Source: Paenibacillus_V sp046244365
GTDB taxonomy: Bacteria; Bacillota; Bacilli; Paenibacillales; NBRC-103111
Direction of reading: 5' to 3'
Length of the DNA: 64,000 nucleotides
NCBI RefSeq assembly: GCF_046244365.1
Contig: NZ_CP176395.1
Coordinates: forward strand, 8,184,001 to 8,248,000
The notes beneath the pieces were generated by a model, which ran no database searches, was not told the DNA's origin, and saw only the letters and a list, made by a program, of their open reading frames with translations. Below are positions 8,911 through 17,165 of this stretch, in pieces; the stretch's first letter is position 1; each line of letters opens with the position of its first letter. Position numbers and translations under genes: made by a program.

Positions 8911-8942
8911 CAAAACCCGCGCTCCGGTTAGGAGGCGGGTTC
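8911..8942 (-). terminator. Terminator of the flotillin operon
   Basis: AACCCGC (8914-8920) pairs with GCGGGTT (8935-8941). The minus-strand tail is TTTTGTCTG. It lies about 50 nt after the flotillin stop codon. Confidence 0.75.
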
Positions 8943-8993
8943 TCTTTATTCCTTCTATTATAGAATAATGGCGCTTGTAAATATAAGGGTCGA

Positions 8994-10529
8994 TTACTCT
9001 TGTTTCGGCGTTACGATTTCAGCCAAGCTTCCTGCCGCAGGCAACTCTTCTCCCGCGAGCTTAGGCGCGATTGCACCAGAGCGGTTAACCAATCCCTTGA
9101 CGAGCTGCTCGACGTCAATGCCCGATACGCTCTTAAGCATTTCCGGCGCAGTGGCCATCAGTTGGGTAACGTAATTGCTCACACGTGCGGCACCTTCGCC
9201 GTTGCCCGTATCGACGACCGTCAGCTTGTCGATGTTACCGATTGGCGCAGCGATTTTGCCTGCCAGCTCAGGCAGCATTTTGACGATGATATCGAGAACG
9301 GCCGCCTCGCCAAACTTCTGGAACGCTTCGGCCAGCTTCTCCTTCGCTTCCGCTTCGGCCAAACCACGCAGTCGTATGACATCAGCCTCAGCGGTACCTT
9401 TGGCACGCTCGGCATCGGCGATCGCAAGACCTTCAAGCCGCTTTTGCTCGGCATTCGCTCTGGCTTCGGCCTCAATGCGGTATTGCATGGCGTCCGCTTC
9501 ACGCATCCGTTTCGCCTTATCTGCTTCCGCCGCCTGTTCCACGGAATAGCGGTCGGCTTCCGCTTTCTTCTTCACATCCGCGTCGTATTGCTTCTCGCGA
9601 ATCAAAATCTCTTTCTGCTGCAGGTCGATTTCGCGCTCCTTACGGACAAGCTCGACCTTCATCTGCTCCTCGACGGCCGTTTGCTTCGCCCGAGCCTCTT
9701 GGATAAAGTAGGCTTGGTCGGCTTCCGCTTTCGCCGTGTCCTGATCCTTCTTAAATGCCGCTACCTTGATTTCGCGTTCCTTCTCCGCTTCGGCGATGTT
9801 CGTGTCGCGGAGCAGCTCCGCCTTCTTCCCCTCTTCTTCGGCGCGCGCCTTCTGGATCCGGGCGTCACGAACCGCTTCCGCTTGGGCGATTTCGGCATCG
9901 CGCTTGACGATCGCAATACGCGGTTTACCGAGCGCATCCAAATACCCTTGTTTGTCGCGTACATCTTTAATGGTGAACGAAACGATTTGCAGCCCCATTT
10001 TTTTCAAATCTTTAGCCGCTACGCCCTGTACTTCTTGAGCGAACTTATCGCGGTTACGGTAAACCTCTTCGACCGTCATCGAGCCGAGAATGGCACGCAA
10101 ATGGCCTTCGAGCACTTCTTGCGCTTCGCTTTTGAGCGCATCGATCGGCTTACCTAGGAACTGCTCGGCCGCAGTAGCGACGTCTTCGACGGAACCGCCG
10201 ATCTTGATGATGGCCACCCCGTCGGCGATAACCGGAACGCCTTGCTCCGTATATACTTCCGGCGTGGAGACGTCCAGCTTGTGCGACAAGAGCGATAAAA
10301 ATTCAGCCTGTTGGAAAATCGGCCAGATGAACCCGCCGCCGCCTCGTACGATTTTAATTTTGCGACCGTTATCTTCCAAGTCTTCGGTTACATTTCTGTT
10401 GCCGAGAAACGATCCCGTTACGATCATCGCTTCCTCAGGTCCAACCGTCTTGTAACGAGCCCAAAACGCGAGACCGAGTACAACAATGACACCAACTACA
10501 ATTGCGGGAATCATCAATTCTTCTGGCAT
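8994..10529 (-). CDS. floT: Flotillin family protein (FloT/YuaG)
   Basis: 511 residues. One N-terminal membrane segment (about 5-25) is followed by a PHB/SPFH domain (about 30-200), a long Ala/Glu/Lys-rich coiled coil (about 215-400, with repeated EAEA and KAEAD patterns) and a C-terminal oligomerisation region (NIDKLTVVDTGNGEGA). Flotillins form scaffold assemblies in functional membrane microdomains. The gene lies 20 nt after a NfeD-type gene, the same pairing as yuaF-yuaG (floT) in B. subtilis, and both share an upstream sigma-W promoter. Length and domain order are normal for the family. Confidence 0.96.
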   Translation of the reverse strand: MPEELMIPAIVVGVIVVLGLAFWARYKTVGPEEAMIVTGSFLGNRNVTEDLEDNGRKIKIVRGGGGFIWPIFQQAEFLSLLSHKLDVSTPEVYTEQGVPVIADGVAIIKIGGSVEDVATAAEQFLGKPIDALKSEAQEVLEGHLRAILGSMTVEEVYRNRDKFAQEVQGVAAKDLKKMGLQIVSFTIKDVRDKQGYLDALGKPRIAIVKRDAEIAQAEAVRDARIQKARAEEEGKKAELLRDTNIAEAEKEREIKVAAFKKDQDTAKAEADQAYFIQEARAKQTAVEEQMKVELVRKEREIDLQQKEILIREKQYDADVKKKAEADRYSVEQAAEADKAKRMREADAMQYRIEAEARANAEQKRLEGLAIADAERAKGTAEADVIRLRGLAEAEAKEKLAEAFQKFGEAAVLDIIVKMLPELAGKIAAPIGNIDKLTVVDTGNGEGAARVSNYVTQLMATAPEMLKSVSGIDVEQLVKGLVNRSGAIAPKLAGEELPAAGSLAEIVTPKQE

Positions 10530-10549
10530 CTTTCCAACTCCTCTGCGGT

Positions 10550-11068
10550 TTATTGTTCAAAGCGGGAAACGTACAGCGTGTCGTCTTTCACTTCTACAAC
10601 GACCACTTTCGCTCCCGCCTGAATGGCGATGTTCTCGAAGCTTGCGGCAATTTGGTTCGTATGCCCGGCGCCTGTAGACATAAGCACTTCTCCATAGCCT
10701 TGGGCGGGGATCGGCACCGTCACCTCTCCGATTCTGCCGGACAGCCTTTTCATGGAAAAAGCGGTCGACGTCTCCGAATTGCGCATAGGCCTTACATAGC
10801 CGTAGTACACCGCCAGCGCGATAACCGCGGCGGCGAGTATCGCGAGTACCAGCACCGGGACGGTGCCGAAGCCCGTATACTTGGTAAGCATGATGCCGGC
10901 TCCGCCAAAAGCGGTAACGAAGCCCGCCACAACCATCGGCTGTAAAATATCGATCGAAAGAAAATCAAGCAGCCCGTCAACCGCGCCGCTGAGCAAATCG
11001 CCCAACACCACAGTCACGATGGCGAACAACACGCCGAATAGCAGGCAGCTCCAGAATACCGTCAGCAT
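10550..11068 (-). CDS. yuaF: NfeD family membrane protein (YuaF-like)
   Basis: 172 residues. Three hydrophobic segments (about 3-25, 45-68 and 70-92) precede a C-terminal OB-fold domain with the NfeD pattern GRIGEVTVPIPAQGYGEV and an ending VVVVEVKDDTLYV. NfeD proteins lacking a protease domain partner flotillins and help organise membrane microdomains and the envelope stress response. The ATG at 11068 follows GAGGGGG by 7 nt; TTG at 11071 is directly adjacent but too close to the site. First gene of a two-gene operon. Confidence 0.92.
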   Translation of the reverse strand: MLTVFWSCLLFGVLFAIVTVVLGDLLSGAVDGLLDFLSIDILQPMVVAGFVTAFGGAGIMLTKYTGFGTVPVLVLAILAAAVIALAVYYGYVRPMRNSETSTAFSMKRLSGRIGEVTVPIPAQGYGEVLMSTGAGHTNQIAASFENIAIQAGAKVVVVEVKDDTLYVSRFEQ

Positions 11069-11218
11069 CAAGCATCCCCCTCGTTTTCTAAATGGCTTGA
11101 ACGTATGGCATCAGACTTGGGGTTATCCCTCAAAGATTTGTAATTGCGTCAATCATAACACATTTGTTATATTCGCAAGTCGGCTTCTTTTGAAGGATAT
11201 TTACAGTTGCTACCTGTT

Positions 11219-11246
11219 TATACGGCCTTCAGCCAAAAATGTTTCA
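11219..11246 (-). promoter_or_regulatory. Perfect ECF sigma-W-type promoter
   Basis: Minus strand TGAAAC (11246-11241), exactly 16 nt, CGTATA (11224-11219). This matches the sigma-W consensus TGAAAC-N16-CGTA. It is about 150 nt upstream of the NfeD/flotillin genes, which are sigma-W controlled in B. subtilis. The rest of the 11069-11460 gap holds only the helicase terminator. Confidence 0.85.
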
Positions 11247-11395
11247 AAATTTCGACACTTTCCGGGAGGCGAGTCCGCAGGATTGCGATAATCGTTGAAT
11301 ACGTTGGCGACGAACTCAGGATTGGACGCCTCAAAAATCCGTTATATACGGTTAGGTCAAGGTGCCGGCCGACGGTAGCGTTGATAATGCGCAAT

Positions 11396-11443
11396 AAAAA
11401 AAGCGGGTTCCCTTCAGCCGAAGCTGAAAAAGGTACCCGCTTT
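11396..11443 (-). terminator. Terminator of the DEAD-box helicase gene
   Basis: AAGCGGGT (11401-11408) pairs with ACCCGCTT (11435-11442), with an inner stem on CTTCAGC/GCTGAAG. The minus strand ends in a run of seven T. Confidence 0.9.
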
Positions 11444-11460
11444 CTACCGCCTGCGCTCGG

Positions 11461-13452
11461 CTACCGCTTGCCCCGGCCGCGAGGCGCGTCGCCGCGTTTC
11501 GGCCCGCGGCCGTCGCCCGCGCTAGAGCCGCGCGGCTTGCCGCCGCGTGGCACACCGCCGGCTCCGCCACGGCCAGCTCCGGCTGCGCCACGATCGCGCC
11601 CGCCTTCGCTGCGCCCGAACCGCGGCTCTGCCGCGCCAGCTTCGCTGCGGCGCGCGCCGCCGGCTCCGCCACGGCCAGCTCCGGCTGCGCCACGATCGCG
11701 CCCGCCTTCGCTGCGCCCGAACCGCGGCTCTGCCGCGCCAGCTTCGCTGCGGCGCACACCGCCGGCTCCGCCTCGGCCAGCTCCGGCTGCGCTGCGTTCG
11801 CGCCCGCCTTCGCCGCGCCCGAACCGCGGCTCTGCTGCGCCAGCTTCGCTGCGGCGCACACCGCCGGCTCCGCCCCGGCTAGCTCCGGCTGCGCTGCGTT
11901 CGCGCCCGCCTTCGCCGCGCCCGAACCGCGGCTCTGCCGCGCCAGCTTCGCTGCGGCGCACACCGCCGGCTCCGCCTCGGCCAGCTCCGGCTGCGCCATG
12001 ATCGCGGCCGCCTTCGCTGCGCCCGAACCGCGGCTCTGCCGCGCCCGCTTCGCTGCGGCGCACGCCACCGGCTCCGCCCCGGCTAGCTCCGGCTGCGCTG
12101 CGTTCGCGCCCGCCTTCGCCGCGCCCGAACCGCGGCTCTGCTGCGCCAGCTTCGCCGCGACGACCGCCGCCGGCTCCGCCCCGTCCGCGGCCGCCTTCGC
12201 TGCGCCCGCGTCCGCCTGCCGCACGGCCCTCGCCGCTGCGGCTTCCGCGCGGCTTACCGCCGGCTTCGCCGCGTTCGTGCTCGCCGCCGCGCCGTCCGCC
12301 AGCCGCGCGTCCCGTACCTGCGTCTTCAGACGAGGCCGTACTAAGCTTCCCTTTCGGAAGCGTCATCTTAATCGCCTTTTCGATCAGATCCAAGTAGATC
12401 TGATCGCGAGGCGAGGCAAATGTAATTGCCACACCCTTCTGCCCGGCGCGCCCGGTTCTGCCGATCCGGTGAATGTAGCTTTCGCCGTCATGCGGGATGT
12501 CATAGTTGAAGACATGCGTGACGCCTTCGACGTCCAGCCCTCTCGCGGCGATATCCGTCGCGACAAGCAGCTGGATTTTGGCATCCCTGAACCGTTTCAT
12601 GACTTGTTCCCGCTTCGCCTGGGACAGATCGCCGTGCAGCTCGTCTGAGGCGTACCCGCGTTCCTGCAGCTCCTGATTAAGCGTACTCGCCCGCCGTTTG
12701 GTCCGGCAAAAGATCATCGCCAAATACGGACTCGTTTCGTCAATCGCCTTGCAAAGCGTATCCTGCTTGGCCCGATCGGTCGTCAGCACGACCTGCTGTT
12801 CGATCTCTTTAAGCGTTACCTGCTTAACGGGCCGGACACGAACCTCGCGCGGCTGCCGCAGGATTTGCTGCGCCAAATCGCGCACCTGCACCGGCATCGT
12901 CGCGGAGAACAGCATCGTCTGCTTCCGGTACGGCGTTTGGGAAAGAATCGCTTCCACATCGTTCAAGAAGCCCATATGAAGCATCTGATCGGCTTCGTCC
13001 AGCACCAGCATCGATACTTTGTGCAGCTGTACCGACTCCCTGCGCAAATGATCGAGCAACCGCCCCGGCGTAGCTACGATCAGATGCACATCGCCCTGCA
13101 GCTTGCGCAGCTGCCGTTCTACATCTTGTCCGCCGTATACGGCAAGAACGTTCACTTTTACGACAGGCGCCAGCTTCTCCAGTTCCTCGGTAATTTGAAT
13201 GGCCAGCTCGCGTGTAGGACTAAGCACAAGGCCCTGCACATGCGGGGAGTCCGGATTTATTTTCTCCAGCATCGGCAGTACGAAAGCAAGCGTCTTGCCC
13301 GTTCCTGTCTGCGCCTCGGCAATCAAGTCGTGGCCTTCCGCGATCAGCGGTATCGATTCGACTTGAACCGGCGTAGCCTCCGTAATACCGGCTGCCTGCA
13401 GTTGACGGACTAACTCGGCGCGAATTCCTAATTGGTCAAAAGTTTTTGACAT
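11461..13452 (-). CDS. DEAD-box RNA helicase with long RG-rich repeat tail
   Basis: 663 residues. The helicase core (about 1-370) has the Q motif (FDQLGI), AQTGTGKT, PTRELA, TPGR, DEAD, SAT, ARGLD and HRIGRTGR. It resembles CshA/CshB-type cold-shock and RNA-decay helicases. Residues about 375-663 are a disordered Gly/Arg/Glu tail built from six 34-residue copies of an EAGAAEPRFGR-centred unit, and then a basic end (PKRGDAPRGRGKR). RG-rich tails usually add RNA binding and promote condensates. The ATG at 13452 has GGGAG about 12 nt upstream. Very high GC in the tail leaves long antisense frames open, which I treat as artefacts. Confidence 0.95.
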   Translation of the reverse strand: MSKTFDQLGIRAELVRQLQAAGITEATPVQVESIPLIAEGHDLIAEAQTGTGKTLAFVLPMLEKINPDSPHVQGLVLSPTRELAIQITEELEKLAPVVKVNVLAVYGGQDVERQLRKLQGDVHLIVATPGRLLDHLRRESVQLHKVSMLVLDEADQMLHMGFLNDVEAILSQTPYRKQTMLFSATMPVQVRDLAQQILRQPREVRVRPVKQVTLKEIEQQVVLTTDRAKQDTLCKAIDETSPYLAMIFCRTKRRASTLNQELQERGYASDELHGDLSQAKREQVMKRFRDAKIQLLVATDIAARGLDVEGVTHVFNYDIPHDGESYIHRIGRTGRAGQKGVAITFASPRDQIYLDLIEKAIKMTLPKGKLSTASSEDAGTGRAAGGRRGGEHERGEAGGKPRGSRSGEGRAAGGRGRSEGGRGRGGAGGGRRGEAGAAEPRFGRGEGGRERSAAGASRGGAGGVRRSEAGAAEPRFGRSEGGRDHGAAGAGRGGAGGVRRSEAGAAEPRFGRGEGGRERSAAGASRGGAGGVRRSEAGAAEPRFGRGEGGRERSAAGAGRGGAGGVRRSEAGAAEPRFGRSEGGRDRGAAGAGRGGAGGARRSEAGAAEPRFGRSEGGRDRGAAGAGRGGAGGVPRGGKPRGSSAGDGRGPKRGDAPRGRGKR
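11575..12190 (-). repeat. Six tandem 102-bp repeats in the helicase tail
   Basis: The same point of the unit (aa of cgaaccgcggctctg) recurs at 11618, 11720, 11822, 11924, 12026 and 12128, a constant 102-bp period that preserves the reading frame at 34 codons. Copies differ by a few bases (for example GRGEGGRERSAAGAS versus GRSEGGRDRGAAGAG), so they diverged after duplication. Copy number is likely to vary between strains. Confidence 0.95.
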
Positions 13453-13636
13453 TATCGTTTCGGTCTCCCTTATCGTACATGATCTACCTATTCTACAGGA
13501 TGCGCGGCCAAAACGGAAATAACTCCTCTGTCAAACTAGGTTCCGCCGAAAATTTAAGTATAGTTGAAAAATCTCCCTTTTCCCTCTAGCGCCGGGTGTT
13601 ATAATGAGAGCACTTACTTTCGGAGGTGCATGTATC

Positions 13637-13696
13637 ATGCTAAAAACCCGCCAACGTCTCTCTATCCCAATAACCGGAAAACAAAAAAAACGGTAG
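13637..13696 (+). CDS. Candidate 19-residue leader peptide upstream of MFS gene
   Basis: MLKTRQRLSIPITGKQKKR, strongly basic. The ATG at 13637 has GGAGG 10 nt upstream, and TATAAT at 13600-13605 could be a -10 (no clear -35). It lies 110 nt before the MFS transporter gene, a position where regulatory leader peptides of efflux genes occur. It has no homologue I recognise and may be chance. The remainder of the 13453-13809 gap shows no other gene. Confidence 0.3.
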   Translation: MLKTRQRLSIPITGKQKKR

Positions 13697-13809
13697 AGCA
13701 CGTTCGCATTTGCCATTTCGCTATACGGGGTATACGCCTCCGCGCGGTACCTGCCGATACAGCATAAAACGTGACGTGCAAGCTGCCGGAAAAAGGTGGA
13801 TCCACTTCC

Positions 13810-15054
13810 ATGATATTTCGCGCGTCACAGCTTTTTCTGATCATGAGATTCGTCGCTTCTCTTGCCGGATCGACGATGTTTACGACCTATTCGGTATACT
13901 ACGTCGCAACGCTTGGCTTAAATCCTTTTCAGCTGCTGCTCGTCGGAGCCGTTCTCGAGCTCACCGTGCTCGTTTTTGAAGGCATTACGGGCGTGGTCGC
14001 CGATACGTACGGACGACGCCGATCTGTCGTTACGGGAATGTTCATTCTCGGCTTCGGCTTCATGCTGGAGGGCAGCGTGCTTGGGCTCGAAGCGATCAGC
14101 CCGATGATTTCCTTATTCGTTTGGGTGCTGATTGCGCAATTTTTTTATGGCTTAGGCCATACGTTCGTCAGCGGAGCCGACACGGCCTGGATTGTGGACG
14201 AAGTGGGCGAAGAGAACGCGGGCAGCCTTTTCATGCGGGCCAAGAGCCTCTCCTTGCTTGCCGTCCTGCTCGGCATTGCGCTTAGCGTCGGCTTATCCAC
14301 TCTAGCGCCCAACCTGCCTTATGTGATCGGCGGAGCGATGTATGCGGGACTTGGCTTTTTCCTCCTTTTCTATATGAAGGAAACCCGGTTCGTTCCCTTG
14401 GAACGTACGGAAGGCACTTCCCGCTGGCTAAGCCTGAAGACGACTTGGCTGTCCGGCATGCGCGCCGTTCGCCGTCAGCCCGTGCTGCTTATGATTCTCG
14501 TCGTAACGGTATTCAGCGGAGCGGCGTCCGAAGGCTACGATCGGCTATGGCAAGCGCATCTGATCTCCGGCATCGGCTTTCCGCAGCAGGTTGCGTTCTC
14601 GATGGCGCTCTGGTTCGGCATCATTGCCGTAGTAACGACGCTGCTCAGCATGCTGGCCGTGCATCTTGCGGAAAAACGGTTGGATATGGGGAACGAGCGG
14701 ATCGTGTTCGCCGGCATGCTGATTCTGACCGGCGCCCGTATCGCGGCGGTCGTTTGCTTCGCCTTCTCGCCGAACTTCGCCTGGGCGATCGGCTCCGTCC
14801 TCTTGCTGGGGGTGATCGGCGCCCTTAGCGGACCGCTTTTCGACACGTGGCTGAACCTGAATATCGAAAGCAAGGTGCGCGCCACCGTTCTGTCGATGAT
14901 GAGCCAATCGGATGCGCTCGGCCAAACGGCAGGCGGTCCTCTGGTCGGCTGGGTCGGCAGCCGTCATTCGATCCGGGCATCCCTCGTCGTCGCCGCCATC
15001 CTGCTCTCGCCGATTCTCATCGTGTTCGGCAGGGCGCTTCGTAAGAAAGCTTGA
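13810..15054 (+). CDS. MFS transporter
   Basis: 414 residues with about twelve membrane helices. The motif-A loop after helix 2 reads GVVADTYGRRRS, the hallmark of the major facilitator superfamily. An acidic and aromatic stretch (SGADTAWIVDEVGEENAG) in the fourth-fifth helix region resembles a branch of Bacillota MFS proteins annotated as efflux transporters. The substrate cannot be assigned. The ATG at 13810 has AAGGTGG about 10 nt upstream; the longer frame from GTG at 13771 has no site. It is a single gene with a terminator right after it and a possible leader ORF before it. Confidence 0.88.
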   Translation: MIFRASQLFLIMRFVASLAGSTMFTTYSVYYVATLGLNPFQLLLVGAVLELTVLVFEGITGVVADTYGRRRSVVTGMFILGFGFMLEGSVLGLEAISPMISLFVWVLIAQFFYGLGHTFVSGADTAWIVDEVGEENAGSLFMRAKSLSLLAVLLGIALSVGLSTLAPNLPYVIGGAMYAGLGFFLLFYMKETRFVPLERTEGTSRWLSLKTTWLSGMRAVRRQPVLLMILVVTVFSGAASEGYDRLWQAHLISGIGFPQQVAFSMALWFGIIAVVTTLLSMLAVHLAEKRLDMGNERIVFAGMLILTGARIAAVVCFAFSPNFAWAIGSVLLLGVIGALSGPLFDTWLNLNIESKVRATVLSMMSQSDALGQTAGGPLVGWVGSRHSIRASLVVAAILLSPILIVFGRALRKKA

Positions 15055-15060
15055 ATAAAC

Positions 15061-15087
15061 AAGGACGCCTGGGTTCCAGGCGTCCTT
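15061..15087 (+). terminator. Terminator after the MFS gene
   Basis: AAGGACGCCTGG (15061-15072) pairs perfectly with CCAGGCGTCCTT (15076-15087), followed by CTTCTT. It lies between converging genes and may work in both directions. Confidence 0.75.
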
Positions 15088-15138
15088 CTTCATGAGACGG
15101 CAAGCAAGCTGTCGTCTTGATACAGCGGTTTGGGACGG

Positions 15139-15618
15139 TTAGTCAATCTCGAAATTAGCCTGCCACCCGTCCGATTGGAAAACGGTGGAAGTCGTCGTGC
15201 TTGCGTTATGAACAGCAAAAACCAATAATACCGTTGTATCTTCTGTGCCGGTATTCTCGAATAGAACGAAATTCGGCTTCTCTTCGGCACAGCTGGAAGC
15301 GGATTGAAATCTGTTGCCGCCCAGTACCGCCACAACGAAACGATTTTTAGCGTCACCAAAGCAAAATCTGGTCCTCTTGAGAACAAGCTTTTCGCCACAG
15401 GGGACAATGACGGCAATTTGCTGCCTGGTGGAAGTAAAATCTGCATTAAGCGTAAAATTGGACGTCCCCCCGATAACTCCGCTTACTTGGAAGCTGTCCC
15501 ACGATCCTTTTATTCTCGCTTTCGATTTCGAGTTCAATCTGGCTGCGGGTTTCATTCTGGCGACATCTTTCTTTCTGGATACGGGCGTTCTTTTTGATGC
15601 GGGCTTTATTTTAGCCAT
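15139..15618 (-). CDS. Uncharacterised protein with basic N-terminus
   Basis: 159 residues of unknown function. The first 40 are very basic and Ser/Ala/Pro-rich (KIKPASKRTPVSRKK). The rest alternates hydrophobic and polar residues in the manner of a beta-sandwich (QQIAVIVPCGEKLVLKRT, TTVLLVFAVHNAS) with three cysteines. There is no signal peptide or membrane helix. The ATG at 15618 follows GGGAGG by 10 nt; the longer frame to 15636 starts before that site. It is a single gene between two terminator-like hairpins. It could be a spore or structural protein, but nothing in the sequence proves this. Confidence 0.7.
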   Translation of the reverse strand: MAKIKPASKRTPVSRKKDVARMKPAARLNSKSKARIKGSWDSFQVSGVIGGTSNFTLNADFTSTRQQIAVIVPCGEKLVLKRTRFCFGDAKNRFVVAVLGGNRFQSASSCAEEKPNFVLFENTGTEDTTVLLVFAVHNASTTTSTVFQSDGWQANFEID

Positions 15619-15710
15619 AGGATGCTTACCTCCCATCTATCAAATCTAATTTAGTATATTAAGAGATTCCGGATTCTAACTGGACGATTACGCAACTATT
15701 TTCATAGTTT

Positions 15711-15755
15711 CCAACACAAAAAAAAACGCTAGAGCATGATCGCCCTGGCGTTTTA
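15711..15755 (-). terminator. Orphan bidirectional terminator-like hairpin
   Basis: AAAACGCTAG (15723-15732) pairs with CTGGCGTTTT (15745-15754) with one wobble. The minus-strand side has nine T in a row, the plus side four. It lies between divergent genes, where no known minus-strand transcript ends. Confidence 0.55.
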
Positions 15756-15838
15756 CCTGTTTGCGCAGCGCCTTGGGTTTTGCGGTGCGGAATGGTAAGA
15801 TAGCAGTACTTACATGACGAGCGAAGGAGTGCTTCCCG

Positions 15839-17038
15839 ATGAAAATCGTTTCCATCGAACCGACGCCAAGTCCGAACTCGATGAAGCTGAATATGGACGA
15901 AAAATTGAATCCGGGCGTCCGGCTCACGTACGCGCCGGACAACGCGCAGCAAGCCCCCGCTTACGTACAGCGGCTGCTGGAAATACCGGGTGTAACCGGC
16001 CTGTTTCAGACGGCCGATTTTATCGCGCTCGACCGTCACCCCAAGGGGGACTGGCAGGCGATATTGGGCGCCGCGCGGGAGGTGCTCGGCGAAGCCGGGG
16101 CCGGGGCCGACGGCGGCAAACCTGCGGGCGCCGCTGCCGGCGAAAGCGGCAGCGGGCAACCGGCTTCGCAAGGAGCAGCAACCCCCGAGAACGTCCCTCC
16201 CGCAGGCTGGGGCGAGGTGAACGTCCTCGTGCAAATGTTCCGCGGCATCCCGATGCAGGTTCGCGTGCAGAGCGCCGGCGAGGAACGGCGCGCGGCGCTG
16301 CCCGAGCGCTTCGCGCAAACGGCGGTGAAGGCGGGCGCCGCATCCCCCAACCTGCTCTATGAGCGGAAGCTCGTAGAGCAGGGCGTACGCTACGGCGAGC
16401 TTGCGGACGTGCTCGACGAAGTCGTCCGCGAGCTGGACGCCGCCTATGACGCCGAGCGGCTGGACGCGCTCGCGGCGGCGGCGCAAGCCGACGCCGGCGA
16501 CGCGGGAGAGCAGCGCAGCGAAGCCGCTGAGCTGGCCGAGCTGGAAGCGGCGCTGGAGGACGGCGATTGGCGCAAGCGCTATGCCGCGCTCCAGCGCCTT
16601 ACGCCGACCATAGCGGCGGTTCCGCTGCTCGCGCGGGCACTCAGCGACGCGCAAATGTCGGTGCGCCGGCTCGCCGTCGTGTATCTCGGCGACATCAAGG
16701 AGCCGGAGACGCTCCCGCATTTGTTCCGGGCGCTGAAGGACAGCGCCGTAGCGGTGCGGCGCACGGCCGGCGATACGCTGTCGGATCTCGGCGATCCGGC
16801 CGCCATCGGCCCGATGAGCGAGGCGCTGCGCGACCCGAACAAGCTCGTCCGCTGGCGCGCCGCCCGGTACCTGTTCGAGACGGGCGACGACACGGCGCTG
16901 AACGCGCTTCATCAAGCGAAGGACGACCCCGAATTCGAGGTGCGCATGCAGATCAACATGGCGATCGAGCGGATCGAAGGCGGAGAAGCGGCAAGCGGCT
17001 CCGTTTGGCAGCAAATGACGAACCGCTCCCGGGAATAG
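15839..17038 (+). CDS. cvfC: CvfC-type conserved virulence factor C family protein (Nfu-N domain plus HEAT repeats)
   Basis: 399 residues. The N-terminal Nfu-N-like domain (about 1-85) has IEPTPSPNSMKLNMDEKL and the GLFQTADFIALDR strand typical of the family. A Gly/Ala-rich linker (about 85-120) and a second domain starting WGEVNVLVQMFRGIPMQVR follow. The C-terminal third (about 240-375) contains HEAT repeats (RRLAVVYLGDIKEPETLPHL and similar). The family, named for staphylococcal CvfC and found as YpgR in Bacillus, affects virulence gene expression; its molecular role is not established. AAGGAG lies 9 nt upstream of the ATG. A single gene with its own terminator. Confidence 0.88.
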   Translation: MKIVSIEPTPSPNSMKLNMDEKLNPGVRLTYAPDNAQQAPAYVQRLLEIPGVTGLFQTADFIALDRHPKGDWQAILGAAREVLGEAGAGADGGKPAGAAAGESGSGQPASQGAATPENVPPAGWGEVNVLVQMFRGIPMQVRVQSAGEERRAALPERFAQTAVKAGAASPNLLYERKLVEQGVRYGELADVLDEVVRELDAAYDAERLDALAAAAQADAGDAGEQRSEAAELAELEAALEDGDWRKRYAALQRLTPTIAAVPLLARALSDAQMSVRRLAVVYLGDIKEPETLPHLFRALKDSAVAVRRTAGDTLSDLGDPAAIGPMSEALRDPNKLVRWRAARYLFETGDDTALNALHQAKDDPEFEVRMQINMAIERIEGGEAASGSVWQQMTNRSRE

Positions 17039-17086
17039 CGGCGAACAAGCGGTTCTGATCCGAATAGCCAAGCATATATTAGGAAT

Positions 17087-17126
17087 AAAGCTTCTGGTGT
17101 TTCATACACGGGAAGCTTTTTCTTTT
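17087..17126 (+). terminator. Terminator after cvfC
   Basis: AAAGCTTC (17087-17094) pairs with GAAGCTTT (17112-17119), followed by TTCTTTTG. Confidence 0.8.
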
Positions 17127-17165
17127 GTCCGCTTTTGGGCCAAGTCGGGTGCTGGAGTGATGGGC

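Noticed and set aside
9000..10157. A 385-codon plus-strand frame
   Set aside because: Antisense shadow of the flotillin coiled-coil region; low-complexity translation.
11575..12190. Possible CRISPR or intergenic tandem array
   Set aside because: The 102-bp repeats are in frame within the helicase gene and encode its tail.
11352..12224. An alternative 290-codon minus-strand frame in the helicase tail
   Set aside because: It is the other reading of the 102-bp repeats (Ala-rich). It has no core domain or ribosome site and runs over the terminator.
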